This document shows positions 56,219 through 64,000 of a stretch of DNA of 64,000 bases, piece after piece. The stretch is from NCBI RefSeq assembly GCF_007997015.1, contig NZ_VOSM01000003.1, positions 186,001-250,000 of the forward strand, in the 5' to 3' direction. The notes beneath the pieces are model-generated. The model was given only the letters and a program-made list of their open reading frames with translations. It was not told the origin of the DNA and did not search any database. This DNA is from Lujinxingia vulgaris. GTDB lineage: Bacteria > Myxococcota_A > Bradymonadia > Bradymonadales > Bradymonadaceae. The position numbers and the translations under genes are program-made. How positions within the stretch are numbered: position 1 is the first letter of the stretch; every line of letters starts with the position of its first letter.

Positions 56219-57322
56219 ATGTCTGATGCACTTCACCGAGTCCCACTTCACGCCCGCCATGTTGAGCTTGGCGGGCGCATGGTGCCTTTTGCCGGCTTCG
56301 AGATGCCCGTGCAGTACCAGGGCATCAAAGATGAGCACCTCGCGGTGCGCTCCTCCGCCGGCCTCTTCGATGTGAGCCATATGGGCGAGGTGGAGGTGCG
56401 CGGCCCCGACGCCATCGCAGCGGTCGATGCGCTGGTGACCAACAACGTGCGCGGACTCGTCGATGGGCAGGCCCTCTACACGGTGATGTGCGCGCCCGAC
56501 GGCGGCATCGTCGATGATCTGATCGTCTACCGACTCGCCGAAGACCATGTCTTTATCTGCGTCAACGCCGCCAACCGTCATAAAGACGTGGCCTTTATGC
56601 GGGAGTACCTTCCGAGCCTTAACGCCACCCTGGAAGACACCTCCGACGCGTATGTTCAGCTTGCGCTGCAGGGCCCGAAGGCCGAGGCGCTGCTTCAACC
56701 TCTGGTGAGCGACGCAGAACTGTCTGCCGTGAAGTTCTTTCGCTGCGCCTGGATGCATGTGGCCGGCGTCAACGCGCTGGTTGCCCGCACCGGCTACACC
56801 GGCGAAGACGGCTTTGAGCTTTACATCCCGGCGGAGGGTGGGGCGACGATCTTCGACGCGCTCGTGGAGCGCTACGTGCCCGAAGACCTCACGATGTGTG
56901 GACTTGGCGCACGCGACACGCTGCGCCTTGAGGCGCGCCTGCCCCTCTACGGTCAGGATCTCAGCGCGCAGATCAACCCGCTGGAAGCAGGCTTGAGCTG
57001 GGTCGTCAAACTTGATGCCGGCCACGACTTCGTTGGCAAAGCGGCGCTCGAAGCGATCAAAGCGAAGGGCGTGGCCCGACGCCTGCGTGGTTTTAAACTT
57101 GAGGGACGCGGCGTGCTGCGCCCGGGCTACCCGATCTTCGTCGATGATGCGCAGGTGGGCGAGCTCACCAGCGGCGGATATGCCCCGACGCTTGATGCCA
57201 GCATTGGGCTGGGATACATCGACACAGAGCATACCGATGTAGAGCGCGCCGAGGTTGAGATCCGCGGTCGCCGCCTTCCGGTCCAGGTCTCCAAAAAGCC
57301 GTTTTATAGCCGTCCGCGCTAA
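56219..57322 (+). CDS. gcvT: Glycine cleavage system T protein (aminomethyltransferase)
   Basis: A 367-residue T-protein, which releases ammonia and transfers the methylene group from the lipoyl arm of H-protein to [52 protein letters not shown] and the C-terminal barrel ([16 protein letters not shown]) are conserved. GGAAG site before ATG. First of gcvT-gcvH-gcvPA. The 85-base gap after folD is too short for a glycine riboswitch and none is visible. Confidence 0.97.
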   Translation: MSDALHRVPLHARHVELGGRMVPFAGFEMPVQYQGIKDEHLAVRSSAGLFDVSHMGEVEVRGPDAIAAVDALVTNNVRGLVDGQALYTVMCAPDGGIVDDLIVYRLAEDHVFICVNAANRHKDVAFMREYLPSLNATLEDTSDAYVQLALQGPKAEALLQPLVSDAELSAVKFFRCAWMHVAGVNALVARTGYTGEDGFELYIPAEGGATIFDALVERYVPEDLTMCGLGARDTLRLEARLPLYGQDLSAQINPLEAGLSWVVKLDAGHDFVGKAALEAIKAKGVARRLRGFKLEGRGVLRPGYPIFVDDAQVGELTSGGYAPTLDASIGLGYIDTEHTDVERAEVEIRGRRLPVQVSKKPFYSRPR

Positions 57323-57368
57323 GCCCAACCCCCATGTTCGCGAGAGAAGCTCGCGTTGAGGAGCCGTC

Positions 57369-57761
57369 ATGCAACTTCCCGATTCCTTCCGCTACTCCAA
57401 AGACCACGAATGGGTCAGCGACCAGGGCGATGGCACCGTGCTGGTGGGCATTACCCACTATGCGCAGGATGCGCTGGGCGACATCGTTTTTGTGGAGCTC
57501 CCCGAAGTCGGCGCAGAACTCAGTGCGGAAGATGACTTCGGCGTCGTTGAGAGCGTCAAGACCGTCTCGGATGTCTACGCACCCGTCTCGGGTGAGGTCG
57601 TCGCCATCAACGATGCGCTCGAAGACGCGCCCGAGTTGGTCAACGAGAGCCCGTACGAGAAGGGCTGGATTGTGCGAATCAAGCTCAGCGATCCTGGCGA
57701 GATCAACGCCCTGATGGATGCCGCAGGCTATGAAGCCTTTCTTAACGATGGCGAGTCCTGA
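57369..57761 (+). CDS. gcvH: Glycine cleavage system H protein
   Basis: 130 residues, the standard length. The lipoyl carrier that shuttles the aminomethyl group among P, T and L proteins. Lipoylated Lys is 64, within ESVKTVSDVYAPVSGE. GAGGAG site before ATG. gcvPA follows after 2 bases. Confidence 0.98.
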   Translation: MQLPDSFRYSKDHEWVSDQGDGTVLVGITHYAQDALGDIVFVELPEVGAELSAEDDFGVVESVKTVSDVYAPVSGEVVAINDALEDAPELVNESPYEKGWIVRIKLSDPGEINALMDAAGYEAFLNDGES

Positions 57762-57763
57762 TC

Positions 57764-59125
57764 ATGCGCTACATTCCGCACACCGAAGATGATATCGCCC
57801 GGATGCTTGAGGCCATCGGCGTCGAGAGCATCGACGCGCTCTTTGAGCGCATTCCGCAGGAGCTGCGCGAGCGGGCACGCGAGCTGAGTTTGCCGGCGCC
57901 GATGAGCGAGATCGCTCTGAACCAGCACCTGGGCGCGCTGGCTTCTCGCAATCAGACCTCCGATCCCTCGACGATCTCGTTGTTGGGAGCGGGGTGTTAC
58001 GATCACGTGGTGCCTCAGGCGATCAATCAGCTTCTGCTTCGTGCGGAGTTTTTGACCTCATATACGCCCTATCAACCCGAGATCAGCCAGGGCACCACCA
58101 AGACGATCTTCGAGTTCCAGTCGATGGTCTCGGAGGTGCTCGACATGCCCATCGCTAATGCCTCCATGTACGACGGGGCGCATGCTACGGCCGAAGCCGC
58201 GCTGATGGCTCAGCGGATCAGCCGCCGCGAGCACGTCTTCGTGGCCCGCAATGTTCACCCGGAGTACCGAGAGGTCATCGAGACCTATTTGCGCTACCAG
58301 GACGGCGTCTACCACGAGTTTGATGTGGACCCGACGACCGGGCGCATCGACCTCGACGACCTTAAGGCGCGGGTCGAAGATCCGCGGCGAGTGGCGTGTG
58401 TGATCTTCCAGACCCCGAACTTCCTCGGTGTGTTGGAAGACCCGCGCGAGCTCGTGGCCTGGGCCCAGGAGCACAAAATCCTGACGGTGGCGGCCTTCAA
58501 TGAGCCGCACGCCTTTGCGCTGGCCAAACCTCCGGGAAGCCACGGCGTCGACATCTGTGCCGGCGAAGGCATGGGGCTGGGTGTGGGCTTGAGTTACGGC
58601 GGCCCCGCACTGGGCATCTTCGCCGCCCGCGAGAAGCATCTTCGCGCGATGCCCGGTCGGCTCGCCGGCCAGACGGTCGACTCGCTCGGCCGAGAGGGCT
58701 ATGTGCTCACGCTCTCGACCCGCGAGCAGCATATCCGTCGCGCGCGCGCGACCAGCAACATCTGCACAAACCAGGGGCTGATGGCGCTCGCTGCGGCGAT
58801 CTACCTGAGCCTGATGGGGCGCGAGGGCTTTAAAGAGCTGGCGAGCCTGAATATGTCGCGCGCGCGCCATGCGCTGCGCGCCTTTGAAGAGCGCGGTGTG
58901 GGGCGCCGCGTCTATTCGGGAAGCTTCTTCAATGAGTTTGTCATCGAGCTTCCCACCTCGGCGCGCGAGGTGATCGACGCCTGCCTCGATCAGGGCATCG
59001 CGCCGGGGCTCGACCTGGGCAGTGTACGCCCGGAATGGAGTCACCACATGCTGGTGGCCTGCACCGAGATGACGACCGCGGAGTCGCTGGATCGCGCCCT
59101 GGATGCGGTGGAAGCGGCGCTCTGA
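57764..59125 (+). CDS. gcvPA: Glycine dehydrogenase subunit 1
   Basis: A 453-residue alpha-type subunit of the two-part P-protein (decarboxylating glycine dehydrogenase). RYIPHTEDDIARMLEAIG start, YTPYQPEISQGT, NASMYDGAHATAEAALM and GEGMGLGVGLSYGGP are family marks. In split P-proteins the PLP-binding lysine is on subunit 2 (gcvPB), so this chain alone is inactive. gcvPB normally follows directly, but here pgi comes next; the partner must lie elsewhere. Confidence 0.97.
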   Translation: MRYIPHTEDDIARMLEAIGVESIDALFERIPQELRERARELSLPAPMSEIALNQHLGALASRNQTSDPSTISLLGAGCYDHVVPQAINQLLLRAEFLTSYTPYQPEISQGTTKTIFEFQSMVSEVLDMPIANASMYDGAHATAEAALMAQRISRREHVFVARNVHPEYREVIETYLRYQDGVYHEFDVDPTTGRIDLDDLKARVEDPRRVACVIFQTPNFLGVLEDPRELVAWAQEHKILTVAAFNEPHAFALAKPPGSHGVDICAGEGMGLGVGLSYGGPALGIFAAREKHLRAMPGRLAGQTVDSLGREGYVLTLSTREQHIRRARATSNICTNQGLMALAAAIYLSLMGREGFKELASLNMSRARHALRAFEERGVGRRVYSGSFFNEFVIELPTSAREVIDACLDQGIAPGLDLGSVRPEWSHHMLVACTEMTTAESLDRALDAVEAAL

Positions 59126-59170
59126 TCGCCGGCGACGTACGATTTCACGATGACCGGCCGAACATGAGAC

Positions 59171-59198
59171 TTGCGGGGGGGAGAATTGCGATTAGCAT
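59171..59198 (+). promoter_or_regulatory. Possible promoter of pgi
   Basis: TTGCGG (59171-59176), 16-base spacer, TAGCAT (59193-59198), 37 bases before the ATG. Moderate matches only. Confidence 0.35.
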
Positions 59199-59234
59199 TG
59201 CCCGCTAAGTCCAACATTTTCTATCAGGAGCCCC

Positions 59235-60593
59235 ATGTACAGCTACGACGATGCGGGCCTGTTTGACGTTGAGGCAGGTCTCTCTCCGGACTTTGATGCC
59301 CAGTGGTCGGATCGCTGCCAGGACGCGATCGCCAGCCTTCGACGTCGTATTAGCGAGGGTGAGCTTGGCTTTGCGACGCTTCCCGAGCGCGACCCGCTCG
59401 ATCTGATCACGTGGGCCGAGGGGCGGCGCGCGGAGGGGTGGACCGATCAGATCGTGATTGGCATCGGCGGCTCCAGCCTGGGCACGCGTGCGGTGCTGGA
59501 AGCGATGGGGCCGGCCTGGCAGGCGGCCATGCGTACGCATTTTGCCGAAAACCTCGACCCGGTCACGCTGCATGCGATCCTCCGACAGGTGAACCTGCAG
59601 ACGACGCTCCTCGTGGTCGTCACCAAGAGCGGCTCGACCATTGAGACGATGAGTCAGCTGTGGATCCTCTACGACGCGCTTGTCGAAGCGGTCGGGCAGG
59701 CTCAGGCCGACCGGCAGGTCATCGCCATCACCGATCCTGAGAGGGGCTCGCTTCGTTCGCTGGCCACGGAGCGGGGCTGGGAGACGTTCGATGTGCCGCC
59801 CAACGTCGGGGGGCGCTTCAGTGTGCTCAGCCCGGTCTCGCTGGTCCCGCTGGCGCTCGCGGGCTACGACATCGACGGCCTGCTCAGCGGAGCGCGCCGT
59901 TGTCTCGATGGCAGTGATGCGTCGTGGATGCAGCTGGCACGTATCGCGGCGCAGCATGTCGCGCTGGGCGATCAGGGCTACGGGCAGCTGGTCATGATGG
60001 CTTACGCCGACAGACTCAACGCGCTGGTGGACTGGTTTCGTCAGCTCTGGGCGGAGAGTCTCGGAAAGGCGCGCGATCGCAACGGGGCGCGGGTGCACAC
60101 GGGCATTACCCCCATCAAAGCCATCGGCGCGATCGATCAGCACAGCCAGGTGCAACTCTACATGGAGGGGCCCAACGATAAGCAGATTATCTTCGTGGAG
60201 ACCCGCTCCCACAGCACCGATCTGACCATCCCGGCATCGCCTTCGCTTCCGGAGGCGTTGAGCCATCTTCAAGGGCGCAGCCTCGCGGAGATCCTTCATG
60301 CGGAGGCGCTGGGTACCCGGGCAGCGCTCGCCAGGGCGGGGCGCCCCACGGCCTGCTGGAGTCTCGAATCGACCGGTGCGGCCAGCGTGGGGGGCTTCCT
60401 TATGGCCTGGATGTTCATTACCGCGCTGGCCGGCGAGCTGCTGGACATTGACGCCTTTGATCAGCCCGGGGTTGAGCTCGGCAAGAAGATCGCGCACGGG
60501 CTGCTGGGACATCCGGAGCACGGGGCGTTGGCCGGAGACGTGGCGCCAGTCACGTTCGACGGCACCCCCGAGTCGTGGGCGGCAGGGCGCTGA
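59235..60593 (+). CDS. pgi: Glucose-6-phosphate isomerase
   Basis: A 452-residue Pgi interconverting glucose 6-phosphate and fructose 6-phosphate. Sugar-phosphate loops IGIGGSSLGTRAV and VTKSGSTIETM, the signature NVGGRFSVLSPVS and the HQHSQ-like element DQHSQVQLYMEGP are all present. Shorter than the E. coli enzyme (549) but normal for the 440-470 residue branch found in Gram-positives and many delta-lineage species. AGGAG site before ATG. Not obviously operonic with gcvPA. Confidence 0.97.
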   Translation: MYSYDDAGLFDVEAGLSPDFDAQWSDRCQDAIASLRRRISEGELGFATLPERDPLDLITWAEGRRAEGWTDQIVIGIGGSSLGTRAVLEAMGPAWQAAMRTHFAENLDPVTLHAILRQVNLQTTLLVVVTKSGSTIETMSQLWILYDALVEAVGQAQADRQVIAITDPERGSLRSLATERGWETFDVPPNVGGRFSVLSPVSLVPLALAGYDIDGLLSGARRCLDGSDASWMQLARIAAQHVALGDQGYGQLVMMAYADRLNALVDWFRQLWAESLGKARDRNGARVHTGITPIKAIGAIDQHSQVQLYMEGPNDKQIIFVETRSHSTDLTIPASPSLPEALSHLQGRSLAEILHAEALGTRAALARAGRPTACWSLESTGAASVGGFLMAWMFITALAGELLDIDAFDQPGVELGKKIAHGLLGHPEHGALAGDVAPVTFDGTPESWAAGR

Positions 60594-60671
60594 AGGTCGC
60601 GTTGTGGGCTTTGCAATCGACGGGCGACTTTGTTTTAATCAGTCTGGAAGAATCCCGCTGACTCCCTGAGT

Positions 60672-60701
60672 TTGACCTGAGGTTGGTGCCCCGCCTGTAG
60701 G
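60672..60701 (+). promoter_or_regulatory. Possible promoter for the FHA-GGDEF gene
   Basis: TTGACC (60672-60677), 18-base spacer, TGTAGG (60696-60701). Weak -10. Confidence 0.3.
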
Positions 60702-60811
60702 GCGCGCTGCACCGGGTCAACTCGACGTAGCAAATCGCACCTCCTGCGGAGGTGCCCTTGCCAACCTCGGTGGAAACCGCCCCGGCGGATTCGGAGACGA
60801 AGAAGGCGATT

Positions 60812-61735
60812 ATGGGTAAGGACAGCACCGTCGTCACCGTCATCAGTCAGATCCCCAAGTCGGGATCTTCGATGCGCGATGCTTGCCTGGTGGTCATCAA
60901 CGGGGGTGACCTCGGTAAGAAGTATGGCCTGGCTCAGCCTTCGACGGTCATCGGCCGGTCCAGCAAAGTCGACATTCAGATCGATGAAGACTCGATCTCG
61001 CGGAACCACGCCGTCATTAACAACCTGGGCAACGAGATCGTGGTGCGCGATCTGGAGTCGACCAACGGCACCTACGTCAACGACCGGCCCGTGCGGGAAC
61101 ATCGGCTGATGGATGGCGATCAGGTCAAGATCGGCCGCACAATCTTCAAGTTCCTCTCCGGCAGCAATATTGAAGCGGCCTACCACGACGAGATCTACCG
61201 CCTGACCACCACCGACGGGCTTACGCAGGTCTACAACAAGCGCTACTTCCTCAAAGAGACCGAGCGCGAGTTGAGCCGTTGCATTCGTTACCAGCGCGAG
61301 CTCTCCCTGGTGATGATCGACATCGATCACTTCAAACCCGTGAACGATACCTACGGTCACCTGGCCGGCGATCATATCCTCAAGCAGGTCGCTCAGCGGA
61401 TCGTTCGATCGATTCGGCGCGATGATATCTTTGCGCGTTACGGCGGCGAAGAGTTCATTCTTCTGCTCCCCGAGATCGACAAAGCCCGTGCGATTCAACT
61501 CGCCGAGAAGATTCGTGTGCTGATCAGCGAGGAGCCCTTCACCTTTGATAACGTCGATATTCCGATCACGCTCTCGATGGGGGTGACCGATCTGCGTGAG
61601 TATCTGGCGCGTTTTGCCACCCCCCAGGAGATCGATATGAGCGCAGAGGTCAACGCCTTTGCGTTCATCAAGATCGCTGATGAGCGGCTCTACAAGGCTA
61701 AAGAGACCGGACGCAATCGCGTGGTGGGTCAATAG
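60812..61735 (+). CDS. FHA-GGDEF diguanylate cyclase
   Basis: A 307-residue soluble cyclase. The N-terminal FHA domain (~35-115: [34 protein letters not shown]) binds phospho-threonine. The GGDEF domain (~130-305) has intact catalytic GGEEF in [13 protein letters not shown], metal Asp in [12 protein letters not shown] and the inhibitory I-site RRDD five residues before GGEEF. It should make cyclic di-GMP under control of a Ser/Thr kinase; one is encoded at 9365. ATG 60812 has an AAGG site at spacing six; GTG 60752 does not. Confidence 0.95.
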   Translation: MGKDSTVVTVISQIPKSGSSMRDACLVVINGGDLGKKYGLAQPSTVIGRSSKVDIQIDEDSISRNHAVINNLGNEIVVRDLESTNGTYVNDRPVREHRLMDGDQVKIGRTIFKFLSGSNIEAAYHDEIYRLTTTDGLTQVYNKRYFLKETERELSRCIRYQRELSLVMIDIDHFKPVNDTYGHLAGDHILKQVAQRIVRSIRRDDIFARYGGEEFILLLPEIDKARAIQLAEKIRVLISEEPFTFDNVDIPITLSMGVTDLREYLARFATPQEIDMSAEVNAFAFIKIADERLYKAKETGRNRVVGQ

Positions 61736-61790
61736 CGTCGCGGCGCCGCACCGACGCCCGTAACGTCAGGTTTTAAAGCGAAGCGAAACA

Positions 61791-61824
61791 GAAGAGGCCG
61801 GCAGTCATCACTGCCGGCCTCTTC
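61791..61824. terminator. Hairpin between convergent FHA-GGDEF and pyk genes
   Basis: Perfect 14-bp stem (GAAGAGGCCGGCAG and complement; arms 61791-61804 and 61811-61824), 6-base loop. The T-tract is weak on both sides. Confidence 0.75.
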
Positions 61825-61851
61825 GTGTTCAGGGCTGTCGCGGGCGATGCC

Positions 61852-63270
61852 TCAGCCCAGCCGGTGGAACTTGATCAGGTTGGTCTCGGTGCCATGGCCG
61901 GCCGGCGAGCCCATGACGACGATGATCTCATCGCCTTTTTTGGCGCCGCGCTCCCGACGCATCAGATCTTCGGCGCGTTGCAGCATCAGGTCGGTACTCT
62001 GCGACATCTCGAGCAGGTAGGGCTCCACGCCCCAGTAGAGCGCCATCTGTCGGTAGACCTGCTCGGAGGGCGTGCAGGCGATGATGGTGTTGGTGGGGCG
62101 ATAGGTCATCATCAGCCGGGCGGTGGCCCCGGAGGTGGTCAGCACCACCAGGCCGGAGACACTGAGCTCGTCGGCGGCGATTGCCGCAGCACGCGCGACC
62201 GCATTGGGGAAGGTCTTGAGGTGGCTGATGGAGCGAGGTTCGGGCAGCGAATGAAAACGTGGCGAGCGCTCCACCTCTTCGATGATGGAGCTCATCATGC
62301 GCACCGCCTCGATGGGGTAGCGACCCGCGGCGGTCTCGCCAGAGAGCATGACGGCGTCGGTGCCGTCGAGGATGGCGTTGGCCACGTCGGAGGCTTCGGC
62401 GCGCGTCGGACGGAAGTTCTCGGTCATCGACTCGAGCATCTGGGTAGCCGTGATGGTGAGCCGCCCCTGCTCGTTGGCGCGCGCGATGCACATCTTCTGG
62501 AGCATCGGCACTTTTTGGGGAGGCATCTCCACGCCAAGGTCACCGCGGGCGATCATGATGCCGTCGGAGACGGCGATGATGTCATCGATCTCGGCGATGG
62601 CCTGGGGCTTTTCGATTTTGGAGATGATCTTGATCGACTCGGCCGCGCTCTCGGGCATGCGTGAGCGTAGCTGGTGAATGTCGAGCGCCGAACGCACAAA
62701 GCTCAGGGCCACGTAGTCAACGCCGAGCTCCATGCCAAATTCGAGATCTTCGCGATCCTTTTCGGTCATGCTCGGTGCGGAGACGGCGGCGGTGGGCAGG
62801 TTGATGCCCTTGTTGTTTTTGAGCGTGCCGGCGACCTCTACCAGTGTGCGCACATCGGGGCCCTGAACATCGACGACGCGCAGTCGAATGAGACCGTCGT
62901 CGAGCAGCAGGATGTCGCCGGGGCGCACGTCGCGGTGCAGATCTTTGTAGGTCGTGGAGACGCGCTCCTGGTCGCCGATGATATCATCGACGGTGATCAC
63001 GAACTCGTCGCCGCGGGCCAGCTCAACGGAGCCGGTCTCAAAGGTGCCCACGCGGATCTTGGGGCCCTGGAGGTCTTGAAGGATAGCCACCGGGCGGCGC
63101 AGCTCTTGGGAGAGCTCGCGGACCATCGCGTAGGTAGCGCGGTGGTCGTCGTGGGTGCCGTGGGAGAAGTTGAGCCGGGCGACGTTCATCCCGGCTTTGA
63201 TCATCTCGGAGAGAACCTCAGGGGAGTTGGAGGCAGGCCCGAGAGTACAGACAATTTTGGCGTGGCGCAT
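61852..63270 (-). CDS. pyk: Pyruvate kinase
   Basis: A 472-residue glycolytic enzyme transferring phosphate from PEP to ADP. Start KIVCTLGPASNSPEVL, the signature IKIISKIEKPQAIAEID, active-site GIMIARGDLGVEMP, TQMLESM and ANAILDGTDAVMLSGETAAGRYP. Length is that of the common tetrameric form without an extra C-terminal domain. ATG 63270 preferred to the in-frame GTG at 63276. With pgi nearby it is one of two glycolysis genes in the window. Confidence 0.98.
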   Translation of the reverse strand: MRHAKIVCTLGPASNSPEVLSEMIKAGMNVARLNFSHGTHDDHRATYAMVRELSQELRRPVAILQDLQGPKIRVGTFETGSVELARGDEFVITVDDIIGDQERVSTTYKDLHRDVRPGDILLLDDGLIRLRVVDVQGPDVRTLVEVAGTLKNNKGINLPTAAVSAPSMTEKDREDLEFGMELGVDYVALSFVRSALDIHQLRSRMPESAAESIKIISKIEKPQAIAEIDDIIAVSDGIMIARGDLGVEMPPQKVPMLQKMCIARANEQGRLTITATQMLESMTENFRPTRAEASDVANAILDGTDAVMLSGETAAGRYPIEAVRMMSSIIEEVERSPRFHSLPEPRSISHLKTFPNAVARAAAIAADELSVSGLVVLTTSGATARLMMTYRPTNTIIACTPSEQVYRQMALYWGVEPYLLEMSQSTDLMLQRAEDLMRRERGAKKGDEIIVVMGSPAGHGTETNLIKFHRLG

Positions 63271-63310
63271 GGTCACCGCAATGGTTCAAAGAGCGTGAAA
63301 AAAAGAGAGA

Positions 63311-64000
63311 TCAGTCGTTCCGATCCATACATACGCGTGTCGGTTCAATGCTTCCGACAACTTCGCGATTTGGGCAGTGAATTCGAAGGTTGGTGCGGGT
63401 AGGGTCGAGCGGGCAGACCTCGTCCGAGCATCGGGGCTGGCACCACTGCTCGCCACCGATGCCAATGCAGGCGCTGCCCTCGGGGCAGCCGCCGGCCTCA
63501 CAGCTGCGCGTGCAGTAGCCGATGGCGTTATCGTCGGAGTCGGAGAAGTAGTCCAGTCGGCAGGTCTCCGAGGCGCATTCGGCGTCGGAGGTGCAGCGCG
63601 CGCCGATCGACTTCAGGGAGTCCGGGAGGCAGGCGTTAGCCCAGGCGATCTCGCCATCGACCTCGGTGCGCACGGCCACGCAGCTCATATCTTCGCGGGC
63701 GCAGCTGACCTGGCAGCGCTCCAGGCAGTGGGACTGGAGTTGATGGTTGATGCCGTCGACGATCCAGCAGCTCTCGTGGTCGCCGCAGGGGTCGTTCTGG
63801 CAGGCGCTGGTGCAGTAGGAGGTGCCGCCGACATTGAGGCAACTTCCACCGGCGCACTCCGTGTCGGAGGTGCATTCGGCACCGTTGGCCAGCCCGTTTC
63901 GACATTCGCCGGCGGCGCATACCTGGCCACCGGTGCACGTGTCGGTGCGGTAGGCCAGGCCCGTGGCGCGGCAGGTGAGCTGGGTCTGTGCGTCAACGCA
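63311..64000 (-). CDS. Cysteine-rich, probably secreted protein, N-terminus outside window
   Basis: The frame is open from the window's right edge (64000) to the stop at 63311, giving 229 visible codons. It contains about 30 cysteines in a recurring pattern C-x5-C-x5-C spaced with NGAECTSDTECAGGSCLN, CTSDAECASETCRLDYF, CQNDPCGDHESCW, EAGGCPEGSACI. These are the short disulfide-rich repeats common in exported proteins of Myxococcota and Bradymonadota. Export is inferred; the signal peptide is not visible. The ATG at 63688 is internal. Function unknown. Confidence 0.85.
   Translation of the reverse strand, partial: CVDAQTQLTCRATGLAYRTDTCTGGQVCAAGECRNGLANGAECTSDTECAGGSCLNVGGTSYCTSACQNDPCGDHESCWIVDGINHQLQSHCLERCQVSCAREDMSCVAVRTEVDGEIAWANACLPDSLKSIGARCTSDAECASETCRLDYFSDSDDNAIGYCTRSCEAGGCPEGSACIGIGGEQWCQPRCSDEVCPLDPTRTNLRIHCPNREVVGSIEPTRVCMDRND

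Overview
The window is a GC-rich, gene-dense piece of a Gram-negative bacterial chromosome. It probably comes from the former deltaproteobacterial lineages, such as Myxococcota or Bradymonadota. That placement is inferred, because no rRNA or tRNA gene is present. It rests on a large sigma-54 activator fused to TPRs, a membrane Ser/Thr kinase with a zinc-ribbon start, an FHA-GGDEF protein, a DHH-CBS protein of the kind usually fused to a poly(A)/CCA polymerase in deltaproteobacteria, DivIVA next to proC, very large TPR and HEAT proteins, and a cysteine-rich secreted protein. No phage, transposon, CRISPR array or integrase was seen. The notable non-coding structure is a 43-bp tandem repeat array.

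Layout. 1-3.9 kb (+): a sigma-54 activator cut by the window edge and a lipoprotein. 3.9-9.2 kb (-): an acyl-CoA/methylmalonyl-CoA operon (3-hydroxyacyl-CoA dehydrogenase, enoyl-CoA hydratase, acyl-CoA dehydrogenase, B12-binding mutase subunit, a degenerate acyl-CoA dehydrogenase-like protein, MeaB). 9.3-16.1 kb: Ser/Thr kinase, quinone oxidoreductase, DHH-CBS phosphoesterase, a 48-residue membrane protein missed by ordinary gene calling, deoxynucleoside kinase, MFS transporter and an unknown protein. 16.4-25.7 kb: Lon (+), then GreA, CarB, an AGCS symporter with an inserted domain, and an outer-membrane protein (-). 25.7-34.8 kb: a YfgM-BamB-like pair behind a near-consensus promoter (+), TrmB and an MBL hydrolase (-), then an Lgt-like protein, histidine kinase, DUF72 protein, unknown helical protein and SDR (+).

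34.8-35.35 kb holds no gene. It carries a 17-bp duplication and nine copies of a 43-bp hairpin-forming repeat. 35.4-40.6 kb (-): RarD-type transporter, rhodanese-ThiF/MoeB protein and secreted HEAT-repeat protein. 40.7-50.1 kb (+): maf-yggS-proC-divIVA, a membrane metallopeptidase and a 1727-residue TPR protein. 50.2-55.0 kb (+): a complete metal ABC importer (binding protein, ATPase, two permeases), a DtxR-family regulator and a DCC thiol-disulfide protein, with DtxR-box-like dyads before the importer and before the regulator. 55.1-61.7 kb (+): FolD, GcvT, GcvH, GcvPA (no GcvPB), Pgi and FHA-GGDEF. 61.8-64 kb (-): pyruvate kinase and a Cys-rich protein running off the edge.

Working together: the 3.9-9.2 kb operon would oxidise short or branched acyl-CoA and handle a B12-dependent mutase. 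FolD and the glycine cleavage genes share one-carbon metabolism on tetrahydrofolate. The metal operon looks self-regulated. YfgM-BamB serves outer-membrane assembly. Most convergent gene pairs are separated by compact terminator hairpins.
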